From VFMC01 sp040380855 (GTDB lineage Bacteria > Actinomycetota > Acidimicrobiia > Acidimicrobiales > Ilumatobacteraceae), in assembly GCA_040380855.1 (NCBI GenBank), contig JBEIIG010000007.1, positions 24,935 to 88,934 of the forward strand: a stretch of DNA of 64,000 bases. The letters are read 5' to 3'. Position numbers and translations under genes: made by a program. The stretch's first letter is position 1. The number at the start of each line of letters is the position of its first letter. Under the pieces are notes generated by a model. The model did not search any database. It was not told where the DNA came from and was given only the letters and a program-made list of their open reading frames with translations. Below are positions 26,035 to 34,918 of the stretch, piece after piece.

Positions 26035-27017
26035 CGCGACACCTCGATCGCCCGCTCGCGTTCCTCGCCTGCCGAGCCGCTGGTGGACCCGAGCCGTACC
26101 CGTTCGCGCAGATAGCCGGCCGACGCGCACATCAGGCCCGCCGCCAGCACACCGGCGCGCCCCACGCGCGACGGGTGCAGCGGTGCGGTCACCACGTCGC
26201 GGGCCACCGCCTTGGCGATCAGCGTTCCGTAGGCCCGTTCCTCGCCGGTGGCTGCGTCGGCGCCCACCCGTGCGGCGAGGCGGGCCTTCGAGCGGCCCTC
26301 GGCCACACATCGGCGCATCACGTACCCGGGGGTGCAGCGGCCCGGTGTCACGCGGTGCAGCACCGTCGAGTGCGGCGCGTACACCACGGTCGCGTCGTCG
26401 TTCGCCTGGCGGAGGCGGATGCACACATCGGTCTCCTCGCAGCCGGCACCGTCGGCGCCGACCCGGCCCAGTTCGGAGGCGAAGCCGCCCACCTCCTCCA
26501 GCGGGCCACGACGGAACGCGGCGCTCGCCCCGAACACGTTGCGGATCGGGCCACCGTCGACCGGCATCGACGGGATCGAGCAGCCGACGGTCCAGTCGAG
26601 GTGGACCGGGAACCACCACGGTCGGTCGGCCGGCCAGGCCGGGTCGATACGTCCACCGACCGCCACCACGTTCGGGTCGGCGAAGGGTGCGACGAGTTGT
26701 TCGAGCCAGTCGCGGTGCGGCACGGCGTCGTCGTCGAGGAACACCACCACATCACCGGTGGCCCGTTCGAGGCCGGTGTTGCGGGCCCCGGAGAGGCCCT
26801 GCGTGTGCCGGTTGGGAACGACCGTCAGCCACGACTCGTGGGTGAGGCGTTGGAACAGCATGTCGTTGTGGTCGACCACCACGATCACTTCCGCCGGGGC
26901 AATGGTCTGGTCGCGCACTCCGTCGAGGCAGGCGGTGAGATCGCCGAGGCGCTCGTTGGAGTAGGTGCAGACGATGATGCTGGCGGAGGGGCGCGGCTCG
27001 GTGTCCGCCCCGCTCAT
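26031..27017 (-). CDS. Glycosyltransferase family 2
   Basis: A 328-residue GT2 enzyme. The domain starts at residue 11 with ASIIVCTYSNERLGDLTACLDGV, has QGLSGARNTGLERATGDVVVFLDDDAVPHRDWL (DDD metal site) and GCEETDVCIRLRQA (catalytic base region). No membrane segment is evident. It overlaps both neighbours by 4 nt, so all three are translated together. Donor and acceptor sugars are unknown. Confidence 0.9.
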   Translation of the reverse strand: MSGADTEPRPSASIIVCTYSNERLGDLTACLDGVRDQTIAPAEVIVVVDHNDMLFQRLTHESWLTVVPNRHTQGLSGARNTGLERATGDVVVFLDDDAVPHRDWLEQLVAPFADPNVVAVGGRIDPAWPADRPWWFPVHLDWTVGCSIPSMPVDGGPIRNVFGASAAFRRGPLEEVGGFASELGRVGADGAGCEETDVCIRLRQANDDATVVYAPHSTVLHRVTPGRCTPGYVMRRCVAEGRSKARLAARVGADAATGEERAYGTLIAKAVARDVVTAPLHPSRVGRAGVLAAGLMCASAGYLRERVRLGSTSGSAGEERERAIEVSR

Positions 27018-27916
27018 GCGGCACGCTCGACAGCGAGGAAGCGGGCCTGGCCGTTCACGTACTCGTCGCAGTACTCGCGCACCAGCAGAGCGGCGATGCG
27101 CAGGCCGTCGCGGAGTGCGTGCAGGTTGGTGGCTCCCACGTTGCGCTTGCCCTCGAAGCTGGGCACTTCTTCGATCACCATGCCGGCACGGGCGGCCCGC
27201 ACGTGCATGAGCGTCTCGATCTCGAACCCGCAGCAGTCGAGGTCGAGCAGATCGCGGTGCCGGGTCCAGATGGCGTTGAAGCCGTAGGCGATGTCGGTGA
27301 AGTGCGTGGCGTACCGGGTGTTGACGATCGTGCGGATACCCCAGTTGCCCAGGCGGCGGATACCCGTGATGTCGGTGCTGCCACCGCGCTCGAGGAACCG
27401 CGAGCCCTTGGCCATGTCGGCGCCGCCGACGAGGGCGAGCACGAAGCGCTCCACCTCGGCCGCCACGTTCGACCCGTCGGCGTCGATGAACACGCTGATG
27501 TCGCCCATGGCCGCATTCAGCCCGGCGCGCATGGCGTCGCCCTTGCCCTTGCCCGGCTGGCCCACCACACGGATGCTCGGCAGCGCGGTGCGAGCCACCT
27601 CCACGGTGCCGTCGACCGAGTGGCCGTCGACGAGGATCACCTCGTACACCGGCGGCAGCTCGTCGAGCAGGCGGGCCAGGTTGGCTGCCTCGTTGCGGGC
27701 CGGCACGATCACGCTCACGGTCACGAGCTGCTCGACGCCGTTCAGCACGTAGCGCCACGGCTCACCGTGGCGTGCGGGCCGCACCGTTCTGGGTGGCACC
27801 GGCCGTTCGGCACGGTCGGCCGGGGTGGTGTGTGCGAGTCGGAGCGCGGGCGGCATTGTTGCGGGTGCCGCCACCGCTACCTCGTCGTACGTGTCGATGA
27901 GTGCCCGTGATTCCAT
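27014..27916 (-). CDS. Glycosyltransferase family 2, DPM/GpgS-like
   Basis: A 300-residue GT2 protein. VTVSVIVPARNEAANLARLLDELP opens the domain, followed by GKGKGDAMRAGLNAAMGDISVFIDADGS (DxD metal site) and MAKGSRFLERGGSTDITGIRRLGN, a pattern seen in dolichyl/polyprenyl-phosphate mannose synthases and glucosyl-3-phosphoglycerate synthases. The ATG at 27916 is preferred to the GTG at 27958 because GAGGAG lies 6 nt before it. It is the first gene of the tightly coupled operon and may make an activated polyprenyl sugar for the membrane protein. Confidence 0.85.
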   Translation of the reverse strand: MESRALIDTYDEVAVAAPATMPPALRLAHTTPADRAERPVPPRTVRPARHGEPWRYVLNGVEQLVTVSVIVPARNEAANLARLLDELPPVYEVILVDGHSVDGTVEVARTALPSIRVVGQPGKGKGDAMRAGLNAAMGDISVFIDADGSNVAAEVERFVLALVGGADMAKGSRFLERGGSTDITGIRRLGNWGIRTIVNTRYATHFTDIAYGFNAIWTRHRDLLDLDCCGFEIETLMHVRAARAGMVIEEVPSFEGKRNVGATNLHALRDGLRIAALLVREYCDEYVNGQARFLAVERAA

Positions 27917-27983
27917 GATGACTCCTCGGTCAGGTCCGCTGTCAGGGTCACCACTCAACCGCGCTGGGCCGCGCCGGTTCTAG

Positions 27984-27995
27984 GGGCCATGGCCC
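27984..27995. other. 12-bp perfect palindrome in operon leader
   Basis: GGGCCATGGCCC lies in the 189-bp gap between fcl and the first GT2 gene. It may be an operator or chance in GC-rich DNA. No clear promoter was found in this gap. Confidence 0.3.
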
Positions 27996-28105
27996 AACCT
28001 GGGGGAGCCGTTCACCGCCGCATGGGGGGCCGCGCGGCAACCATTCGGCACGTCCACGCGGCAGGGCGCGTCGGGGAGAGATGTACCGCCGAACGCCGAG
28101 GCGCG

Positions 28106-29104
28106 TCAGGCCATTGCGGTTGCGATGCCGCGCACCTGATGGTGCGCCTGCTGCTCGCAGAACCAGCGGTAGGTGCTGGCGATGCCTTCGTCGAGCCCGA
28201 TGCGCGGGGTCCAGCCGGTGGCCGTCAGGCGGCTCACGTCGAGCACCTTGCGCGGCATACCGTCGGGCTTGCTGGTGTCGAACCGCAGCTCGGCGGCCGG
28301 GTAGACGAGGTCGCGGATCTTCTCGGCCAGCTCGCGGATCGACAGGTCGACACCGGTGCCCACGTTGATGTGCGACGAGGCGCTGTAGTGGTGCATCAGG
28401 TGCACGCAGGCGTCGGCCAGATCGTCGACGTGGAGGAACTCGCGCATCGGCGAACCGGTGCCCCAGATCTCGACGCTCGTGTCGCCACGCTCCTTCGCGT
28501 CGTGGAACTTGCGCATCAGCGCGGGCAGCACGTGGCTGCTGGTGAGATCGAAGTTGTCGTTCGGCCCGTACAGGTTGGTGGGCATGGCCGAGATGAAGTC
28601 GCAGCCGTACTGCTGGCGGTACGCCTGGCACAGCTTGATGCCGGCGATCTTGGCGATGGCGTACCACTCGTTGGTGGGCTCGAGCACCCCGGTGAGCAGC
28701 TGTTCTTCGGTGATCGGCTGGGTGGCGTTGCGCGGGTAGATGCACGACGAGCCCAGGTACAGCAGCTTGCGCACACCGAACTCGTACGAGGCGTGCACGA
28801 CGGTGCCGTGGATCATCATGTTGTCGTAGATGAACTCGGCGGGCCGGGTGCTGTTGGCCACGATGCCGCCGACGGTGCCGGCGACGAGGAACACGTACTC
28901 GGGCCGGTTGGCCTTGAACCAGTGCGACACCTCGCTCTGGTCGCGCAGGTCGAGCTGGTGGCGTGTGGCGGTGAGGATGTTCGTGTAGCCCGCCGACTCG
29001 AGCCGGCGCACCACGGCCGAACCGACCAGGCCGGCGTGGCCGGCCACGTAGATGCGGGCATCGAGCGGCATTTCGAACGACGGGGTGTCAGCAGTGCCGG
29101 ACAT
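28106..29104 (-). CDS. fcl: GDP-L-fucose synthase
   Basis: A 332-residue extended SDR that converts GDP-4-keto-6-deoxymannose to GDP-L-fucose with NADPH. GHAGLVGSAVVRRL is the cofactor-binding loop, LGSSCIYPR the catalytic Ser region and EWYAIAKIAG the YxxxK pair. MPTNLYGPNDNFD, HVDDLADACVHL and KPDGMPRKVLDV are family markers. Its partner GDP-mannose dehydratase (gmd) is not in the window. A -10 TAGTCT lies 6 nt before the ATG, so it has its own leaderless-type promoter. It supplies deoxysugar for the neighbouring polysaccharide genes. Confidence 0.95.
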   Translation of the reverse strand: MSGTADTPSFEMPLDARIYVAGHAGLVGSAVVRRLESAGYTNILTATRHQLDLRDQSEVSHWFKANRPEYVFLVAGTVGGIVANSTRPAEFIYDNMMIHGTVVHASYEFGVRKLLYLGSSCIYPRNATQPITEEQLLTGVLEPTNEWYAIAKIAGIKLCQAYRQQYGCDFISAMPTNLYGPNDNFDLTSSHVLPALMRKFHDAKERGDTSVEIWGTGSPMREFLHVDDLADACVHLMHHYSASSHINVGTGVDLSIRELAEKIRDLVYPAAELRFDTSKPDGMPRKVLDVSRLTATGWTPRIGLDEGIASTYRWFCEQQAHHQVRGIATAMA

Positions 29105-29110
29105 ACGGTG

Positions 29111-29116
29111 AGACTA
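29111..29116 (-). promoter_or_regulatory. -10 hexamer of fcl
   Basis: TAGTCT on the minus strand, 6 nt before the ATG at 29104. Confidence 0.5.
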
Positions 29117-29377
29117 GTGCCGGTGGTTCGACGGTTGTCATCGATCCCCGTGCCACGCCAGGCGGTGACGCGACACCCACGGTGATGTCGGTCGCGACAT
29201 GCACGTGATCGCGGTCCGATGGGTCTGAGCAGGACGTTTTCCGTTCGGCACTGCGGCCGGTCTCTCACTGACGGCGATGAATCGTCAAGACTTCGGCAAC
29301 GTTCTCGCGCTCGGTGGCGCACAGTCGTATGGTGCGCGGCCTCGGGCACGGGGGGTGCTCCGAGGCGAGGAGCAGCC

Positions 29378-29989
29378 ATGACGAACGCATCAGCGTTCCG
29401 TGGGGATGTATCCACGGGACGACGGGTATCCACCGCGTGGTCGGCAGTCGATGCGCTGGCGCGATGGTGGATGGTGCTGGTCGGTGCGCTGGTGGCCGGG
29501 GCCGTCATCGACACGGTGGAACATCACCCCGCTGTCGGATTCGAGATGCGATCGGCTGTGGCGGTGCTGGCCGTGGCAGCCCTCACCGGCGCTGCGGCCA
29601 TGGTCGATCTGCACGAGCACCGCATCCCCAATCGCCTGCTCGGGTGGTCGTCGTTCATCGTCGGGGTCGCGCTGATCGGCAGCGACATCGGTGCGGTGCT
29701 CGCCGTCGCTGCCGGGCTGCTGGGTGCCGCCGTTCCGATGATCGTGGTCCGCCTGCACCGTGGCATCGGAATGGGCGACGTGAAGTTGGCGGGTGTGCTG
29801 GGTGCGGCAGGGGGCCTCGTGCACCCGTCGCTCGGGGTGGCACTGGTGTTCGTGGCGGCACTTGCGTCGGGCCTCTACGGCGCCCTTCGGGGCATCCGCC
29901 GACTCGCTCTCGGTCCCTGGTTGTGGACGGCGTGGTCGGCGGTCACGACCGCCGCCCTCGTGCACCTCGTCCTCGTGAGCGGAGGCTGA
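29378..29989 (+). CDS. Prepilin peptidase (A24/TadV-like)
   Basis: A 203-residue membrane aspartyl protease that cleaves Flp-type prepilins. The two catalytic aspartates are D77 (MVDLHEHRIPN) and D134 in the GMGDVKL motif; about six hydrophobic helices surround them. The N-methylation/zinc domain of larger PilD enzymes is absent, as usual for TadV. The ATG at 29378 is chosen for its GAGG/AGGAG site; a longer frame from 29219 has no membrane or family sequence. It opens the Tad operon. The 273 bp before it hold no other gene and no convincing promoter. Confidence 0.9.
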   Translation: MTNASAFRGDVSTGRRVSTAWSAVDALARWWMVLVGALVAGAVIDTVEHHPAVGFEMRSAVAVLAVAALTGAAAMVDLHEHRIPNRLLGWSSFIVGVALIGSDIGAVLAVAAGLLGAAVPMIVVRLHRGIGMGDVKLAGVLGAAGGLVHPSLGVALVFVAALASGLYGALRGIRRLALGPWLWTAWSAVTTAALVHLVLVSGG

Positions 29990-29992
29990 AGC

Positions 29993-30697
29993 ATGACTGC
30001 ACCCACCCTTCCCCGAGTGCCTGTTCTGCCACCGGCACCACGACCCACCCCTCCCGTCGCTCCCGCCCTTCCCGGCACCGCTGCGGCCCATCGCTCGCGG
30101 GTGCGCACCCAGTGGCTCGTGCTCGCCGCAGCCCTCACCGTGCTCGCCGGCACGCTGGTGGCCTGGGCGTTGTCGCGGGCGGCGGCACGCGTCGAGGTGG
30201 TCAGCATCGCTCGACCTGTTGCTGCGGGCGCGGTGATCGAACGCGCCGATCTCACCACGAGTGCCATCGCCTTCGACGGCGAGGTAGCGGGGCTCGTGCC
30301 AGCTGCGTCGGGTGGGCAACTCGTCGGACGCACCGCCACCATCGCTCTGGAACCCGGGACATTGCTCACTGTCGGCATGTGGGCCGACGGCAACCGACTC
30401 GCCGACGACGAACGAACGGTCGGCGCGCTGCTCGCCCCCGGCCGCTTCCCCATCGGTGTCGAACCAGGTACCCGCGCCCTGGCCGTGGCCGTTGCTCCGG
30501 CAGGCGGCGCCCCCGTCACCGACGTCGAGCCGATGCCGGTGCGCATCGTGGATGCGATCGTCGACGAACAGGGCAACCTGCGCGTCACCTTGGCGGCCGC
30601 CGACCCAGAGGCCATCACCATCGCCGGCCTCGCGGCGGGAGGCGCCTTGGTACTGGTCGGCCTGCCGAGCGCCGACGCCGCTGGCGGTGTGCCGTGA
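29993..30697 (+). CDS. SAF-domain protein, CpaB/RcpC-like
   Basis: A 234-residue pilus-assembly protein. One transmembrane helix (about residues 37-60) follows a Pro-rich N-terminus. A SAF domain then covers ARPVAAGAVIERADLTTSAIAFDGEVAGLVPAASGGQLVGRTA. CpaB/RcpC proteins are periplasmic or extracellular parts of Tad systems that in Gram-negatives steady the secretin; in monoderms they probably act at the outer membrane face. The gene starts 3 nt after the peptidase stop and overlaps the next by 4 nt. Confidence 0.8.
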   Translation: MTAPTLPRVPVLPPAPRPTPPVAPALPGTAAAHRSRVRTQWLVLAAALTVLAGTLVAWALSRAAARVEVVSIARPVAAGAVIERADLTTSAIAFDGEVAGLVPAASGGQLVGRTATIALEPGTLLTVGMWADGNRLADDERTVGALLAPGRFPIGVEPGTRALAVAVAPAGGAPVTDVEPMPVRIVDAIVDEQGNLRVTLAAADPEAITIAGLAAGGALVLVGLPSADAAGGVP

Positions 30698-31476
30698 TCG
30701 TCGGCTGGAGCGCCTGGCGCGGCAGCGGCGCGACGACCGCTGCGCTCGCCATGGCGGTGATGACGGCCACGCGCGTCGACCACCCGGTCTGGCTGGTCGA
30801 GGCCGATCCGGCAGGTGGCGTGCTGGCTGCCCGGCTGGGTATCGACACCCGGGTGAGCGGCCTCGAACATCTCGCCTTCCCGATCGGCACGCCACCGCGC
30901 ACCGAGGTCGCCGACGACTGGTTCGCCGGGGCAGCGGCGAGCAGCGGCTGCCTCCGCCTGATTCCCGCCCCCGGCGATGCGTTTCGAGCATGGAGTTGCC
31001 ACACCCCACGCACCGACTGGGTGCGTGCGCTGCGCGACCTCGACGGCGATGTGGTGATCGACCTCGGCCGAATGCGCAGCGGCTCACCGATCGGTGCCCT
31101 GCTCGACCGACTCGACCTGCTCCTGCTCGTGAGCGCCGACGACGTGGCGTCGGTGGCCGCGACTGTCGAGTGGGCCGAGGCTCGCGGTCAGGTCGCCCCG
31201 CAGACCACAGCGCTCGCCCACGACATCACCCGGATCGTCGTGGCCGACACCCCGGGCAGCCCTGAATCGATCGGTTGGTCGTCAGCGCACGACGAACTCG
31301 GCGACCGGGTCATCGGCCGTCTGCCCTGGTCGCCCGACACCGCAGCGGCGCTCAACCGGGGCGCGTCGTTGAACCCGAAACGCCTCGGGCGCGATCCGCT
31401 GCTCGCGGCCGTCGAGCACATCGCGGCGAGCTGCCGACAGCGGCTCGCCATGAACACCGCGCCGGTGCACCGATGA
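30694..31476 (+). CDS. TadZ/CpaE-like ATPase-fold protein with altered P-loop
   Basis: A 260-residue protein of the ParA/MinD fold, starting at a GTG overlapping the SAF gene stop. The P-loop region is VGWSAWRGSGATTAALAMAV, in which the GxGK(T/S) lysine is replaced by Ala, and the ParA signature Lys is also absent. LVEADPAGGVLAARLG corresponds to switch I, and VVIDLGRMRSGSPIGALLDRLDLLLLVSADD to Walker B and the following strand. TadZ proteins localise the pilus machine at the pole, and atypical Walker A motifs are known among them. ATP hydrolysis is doubtful here. Confidence 0.78.
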   Translation: MIVGWSAWRGSGATTAALAMAVMTATRVDHPVWLVEADPAGGVLAARLGIDTRVSGLEHLAFPIGTPPRTEVADDWFAGAAASSGCLRLIPAPGDAFRAWSCHTPRTDWVRALRDLDGDVVIDLGRMRSGSPIGALLDRLDLLLLVSADDVASVAATVEWAEARGQVAPQTTALAHDITRIVVADTPGSPESIGWSSAHDELGDRVIGRLPWSPDTAAALNRGASLNPKRLGRDPLLAAVEHIAASCRQRLAMNTAPVHR

Positions 31477-32813
31477 GCGACGACGATCTCGACGCACTCG
31501 CAGCCGAGGTGCGGCGCTCGTTCGGCGACCGGTTCCCCGTGCCGAACCGCGACGAGACCGCCGCCGACCGCGACCTGCGCGAAGAGATGACTCGCGACGT
31601 GCTCGAACGGGTGGTGCTCGGCGAGCTCGAACGCCAGCGCCTCGCTGCGCGGCAGGCACCGCTCACGGCCGCCGAGCAGCGCACGCTGGTCGAGCTGGTG
31701 ATGTCGGAGTTGTTCGGGCTGCCCAAGCTGCTGACGGTCCTGCGCGATCCGTCGGTCACCGACGTGCTGGTGTTCGGCGCCGATCCGGTACGGGTGGAGC
31801 GGTCCGACGGGACCCGCCAACTCCTCGCCCCCCTGGTGCGACGCGACCGCGATCTCGAACGCATCATCTACGACACGGCGACCGCGCGGCGCCGCCCGTT
31901 CAACCGCGAGCACCCGTTCGTCGACCTCGAACTGGCGCCCGGTGTGCGGTTCCACGGCGAGGGGTTCGACGTCGTGGCGCGTCCGCTCATCACCGTGCGT
32001 CGCGCAGCGATGTTCGGTGCATCGCTCGACTCGCTGGTCGAGCGAGGTTGCCTCGACGACACCGGCGCAGACCTCCTGCGGGCGGCGGTGGCTGCCGACC
32101 TGTCGATCCTTGTCGCCGGCCGGATGGGCTCGGGGAAGACCACCCTGCTGCGATCACTCATCGGCGAGATCGACCCCGGCGACGTCCTGGTGACGATCGA
32201 GACCGACTTCGAGTTGAACGTCGGCCAGATGGGCACGCATCCGTTCGTCCACGCCTACCAGGCGAGGATCCCGTCGACCAACGACGGCATCGGCATCTCG
32301 TGCGCCGACATGATGGTGCCCGCCGTCCGCACCCGGGCCGACTGGATCATCGTCGGCGAGGTGCGTGGCGCCGAAGGCGCGGCGATGGTGCAGGCGATGT
32401 CGATCGGCCAGGGCGCCATGGCGACGATCCACGGCGGCTCGGCCAAGGACGGCCTCGAACGACTCGCCGAACTGATCGCTCATCACGGCGGCAACGATCT
32501 GCGGATGGCGCGCTGGCAGGCCTACCGCAGCGTCGACCTGGTGGTGCACGTGCACGGCAACAACGACCGTGGCCGCTTCGTCACCGAGATCGTCGCTCCG
32601 TCGGTGGAGGAAGACGGTGCCCGGTTCGTGATCCACCGGCTGATGGGCCCCTGGACCGATGCACCCGATCGGCGTGCACGGGTGCTGAGTGAACCACAGC
32701 GCACCATGCTCGAGCGCCTGGTCGCTGCAGGGACGGGTTTCTCCGCCCGAGCATGGCACCACCGCCACGACACCCATCGACCGCTGCAGGGCGCAGCGAC
32801 GGTGACGCGATGA
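31473..32813 (+). CDS. tadA: Tad pilus assembly ATPase
   Basis: A 446-residue secretion ATPase of the TadA/CpaF (VirB11-like) family that powers Flp pilus assembly. Walker A is AGRMGSGKTTLL (K222), the Asp box is VTIETDFEL, Walker B is ADWIIVGEVRGAE (290-301) and the His box is ATIHGGSAKDGLERL. An N-terminal helical domain occupies the first 150 residues. It overlaps both neighbours by 4 nt. Confidence 0.93.
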   Translation: MSDDDLDALAAEVRRSFGDRFPVPNRDETAADRDLREEMTRDVLERVVLGELERQRLAARQAPLTAAEQRTLVELVMSELFGLPKLLTVLRDPSVTDVLVFGADPVRVERSDGTRQLLAPLVRRDRDLERIIYDTATARRRPFNREHPFVDLELAPGVRFHGEGFDVVARPLITVRRAAMFGASLDSLVERGCLDDTGADLLRAAVAADLSILVAGRMGSGKTTLLRSLIGEIDPGDVLVTIETDFELNVGQMGTHPFVHAYQARIPSTNDGIGISCADMMVPAVRTRADWIIVGEVRGAEGAAMVQAMSIGQGAMATIHGGSAKDGLERLAELIAHHGGNDLRMARWQAYRSVDLVVHVHGNNDRGRFVTEIVAPSVEEDGARFVIHRLMGPWTDAPDRRARVLSEPQRTMLERLVAAGTGFSARAWHHRHDTHRPLQGAATVTR

Positions 32814-33727
32814 GGCCACCCACGTCGGCCATCGTCCTGGGGGTCGTCGTCCTCGCGCTCGGCATCACTGCCTGCTGTGTCGCCGCAGCAAGGCCGACGG
32901 TGCGTTCCACGCCGACGACGCGTCCGAACTCGACACCCTCGATGGTCCGCGGCCTCGGCGTCGAACGGTTCGCGCTCGGCGCCGCCGTCGGTTTCGTCAC
33001 CCTGCTCACCAGTCGATGGGTGCTGCTCGCCGTTGCGATGGCCGCGCTGGCCGTGCTGTGGGATCGCCTGATGCGCGATGGACGCGCCGAGGTCGAACGG
33101 CGCCGCGTCGAAGCGATCGCCACCTGGCTCGAAGACCTCCGCGACACCCTTCGCGGCTCGTCGATCGGGGCCGAAGAAGCGCTCGAACAGGTTGCCCAGC
33201 GACCACCGGAAGCGCTGCGCGACGCACTCGCCACCTATGCGGTCCGCCGACGGCAGGGCCTGCGCACCGAAGACGCGTTGAGTGAACTCGCCGAGCAGAT
33301 CGCCCACCCGACCAGCGACGCAGCGGTTGCGGCCATCCGGCTCGTGGTGACGGGTTCAGCCGGATCGGGCCGGCTGTTCTCGACCGTCGACGCCCTGGCC
33401 GCCGCAGCACGCGACGAGGTCCGGGCCCGCGAGCGGATCGATCGCACCCGCAGCATCTACCAGTCGTCGATGAAGCGACTCGTTGTCATCGCCGTGGCGC
33501 TCATCGCCTATCTCCGCTTCGCTGCCGGCCCGCTGCTCGATCCGTACGCGACACCGGCGGGGCAGATCGTGCTGGCGATCCCGCTCGGCATGTGGGTGGC
33601 CTGTGTGATGTGGCTGCGCAGGATGTGCCGCTACGAGGAACCCCGGCGCTACCGCATCGTCGGCAGCACGCCGCTGCCGCCACCCCTCGTCCCACCTCTC
33701 GTCCCACCAGGGGGCCCGGCCCGATGA
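32810..33727 (+). CDS. tadB: TadB-like inner-membrane pilus platform protein
   Basis: A 305-residue protein with a GspF/T2SF domain. There are two N-terminal hydrophobic helices (residues 5-27 and 55-85), then a cytosolic helical domain with TWLEDLRDTLRGSSIGAEEALEQVA and GSGRLFSTVDALAAAARDEVRARERI, and two C-terminal helices (VVIAVALIAYLRF and VLAIPLGMWVACVMWL). It forms half of the membrane platform above TadA. It has a Pro-rich tail. Start is the ATG overlapping tadA. Confidence 0.85.
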   Translation: MRPPTSAIVLGVVVLALGITACCVAAARPTVRSTPTTRPNSTPSMVRGLGVERFALGAAVGFVTLLTSRWVLLAVAMAALAVLWDRLMRDGRAEVERRRVEAIATWLEDLRDTLRGSSIGAEEALEQVAQRPPEALRDALATYAVRRRQGLRTEDALSELAEQIAHPTSDAAVAAIRLVVTGSAGSGRLFSTVDALAAAARDEVRARERIDRTRSIYQSSMKRLVVIAVALIAYLRFAAGPLLDPYATPAGQIVLAIPLGMWVACVMWLRRMCRYEEPRRYRIVGSTPLPPPLVPPLVPPGGPAR

Positions 33728-34623
33728 GCCGCCTCCACACTGCGGCGGTGGTGGCCGTCCTCGCCACCGGAATCATGATCTGCCTGATCCGCGCGCTCCG
33801 TCCACCTCGGCGCTCAGTCACCACCGTGCGCGGCACCCTCCACAGTTCGGTCGCCGGGTCGAATCCCGCACCTGCAACGCGTGCCGGCGGAGTCGAGTTC
33901 GGTCAACGGATCGGCGGGCCGGTCGCAACGATCGTGGCGCGTTCGGTAGGCGCCGATCTGCACCTCGTCGGCACGACCGCCGACGAGGTGAGTGCCCGGA
34001 TGCTGGTGGCCTTCAGCAGCGGGGTGTTCGCCGTCGTACTCTCGGTCGGTTCGCTCGTCGCGCTCGGCATCCTGCCGATCAGCCCGCTGTGGCTGGTGGT
34101 GGCGTTGGGTGTGGGCACGGCGGCAGCGACGGTGATCTGGTCAGACCTCAGCGGCCGGATCGACCGGCACCGTCGCGAGATGCGACGCGCGATCACCGAC
34201 TTCGTCCAACTGGTCGCCGTCGGTCTCACCACCGACCAGAGCGTCGACGAGGCGGTGCAGTTCGCGCTGAGCGTCGGCGACAGCCACCACTTCGACCTGC
34301 TGCGCACCGAGGTGGCCACCGCTCCGATGCGTGGCATCCCGGTGTGGGAAGCGCTCGATCGGTTCGCCCTCGACCAGCAGCAGCGCGAACTGTCGGAGTT
34401 CGCCACCGCTGTCGAGCGTCAGGGCACCCAGGGGGTGTCGATCACCGACAGCGTGCTGAGCCTCGCCCGGGCACTGCGCGAACGCTCGCTCGCCGATCTC
34501 GAACGCGAGGCCGACCGCTCCAACGCCAACCTCGCCGGCCCGACGATGTGCTTCGTCGTCACCACGGTCGTCTTCCTCGCCTATCCCTTGGCGATCCGGA
34601 TCGGGGAGGCCTTCGCCGGCTGA
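33724..34623 (+). CDS. tadC: TadC-like inner-membrane pilus platform protein
   Basis: A 299-residue partner of TadB with a T2SF domain. Hydrophobic helices lie at about 6-24, 94-113 and 118-135; the cytosolic domain has MRRAITDFVQLVAVGLTTDQSVDEAVQFAL, and the last helix is MCFVVTTVVFLAYPLAI. The N-terminal loop includes a short tRNA-like T-arm coding segment (VAGSNPAP) that I regard as chance. ATGA overlap with tadB. Confidence 0.85.
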   Translation: MSRLHTAAVVAVLATGIMICLIRALRPPRRSVTTVRGTLHSSVAGSNPAPATRAGGVEFGQRIGGPVATIVARSVGADLHLVGTTADEVSARMLVAFSSGVFAVVLSVGSLVALGILPISPLWLVVALGVGTAAATVIWSDLSGRIDRHRREMRRAITDFVQLVAVGLTTDQSVDEAVQFALSVGDSHHFDLLRTEVATAPMRGIPVWEALDRFALDQQQRELSEFATAVERQGTQGVSITDSVLSLARALRERSLADLEREADRSNANLAGPTMCFVVTTVVFLAYPLAIRIGEAFAG

Positions 34624-34678
34624 ACCGTTCCTTCCGTCCCGCCGGCATCGGCCGGCCGCGCAGAAAGAGAGACCACCC

Positions 34679-34918
34679 ATGAACCAACTGCTGCTGCCCG
34701 TGACCGTGCACCTGCAGATCCGCGCCGACGAAGTCCGTTCCCGGATGCGGGAGATGTGGGACGACCGCGCCGACGAGAGCGGGATCGACGAGGCGGTGAC
34801 GAAGATGCTCTGGCTCGCCATCGGTGTCGGGGTCGCCGTCGTCGCCACGACGTACTTCCTCAGTGTCTTCCGGTCCGCCAAGGCCAACGTGCCCAACCCG
34901 GTCACGCCCACACCGTGA
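34679..34918 (+). CDS. Candidate Flp-type pilin or small pilus membrane protein
   Basis: A 79-residue protein with one hydrophobic helix at about residues 45-65 (LWLAIGVGVAVVATTYFL). The 40 residues before it are charged. A Gly-Ile-Asp-Glu step (SGIDEAV) just before the helix could be a prepilin cut with Glu at +3 rather than the usual +5. The position, between TadC and the TadE-like genes, is where Flp pilins often lie, and it is the best pilin candidate in the locus. An AGAAAGAGAG purine-rich site precedes the ATG. Confidence 0.6.
   Translation: MNQLLLPVTVHLQIRADEVRSRMREMWDDRADESGIDEAVTKMLWLAIGVGVAVVATTYFLSVFRSAKANVPNPVTPTP

Noticed and set aside
33841..33885. tRNA-like T-arm (GGGTCGAATCCCGC) within the tadC gene
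   Set aside because: The loop is one base short, no anticodon or acceptor stem can be found around it, and it is in frame with tadC. Treated as chance or a very small fragment.
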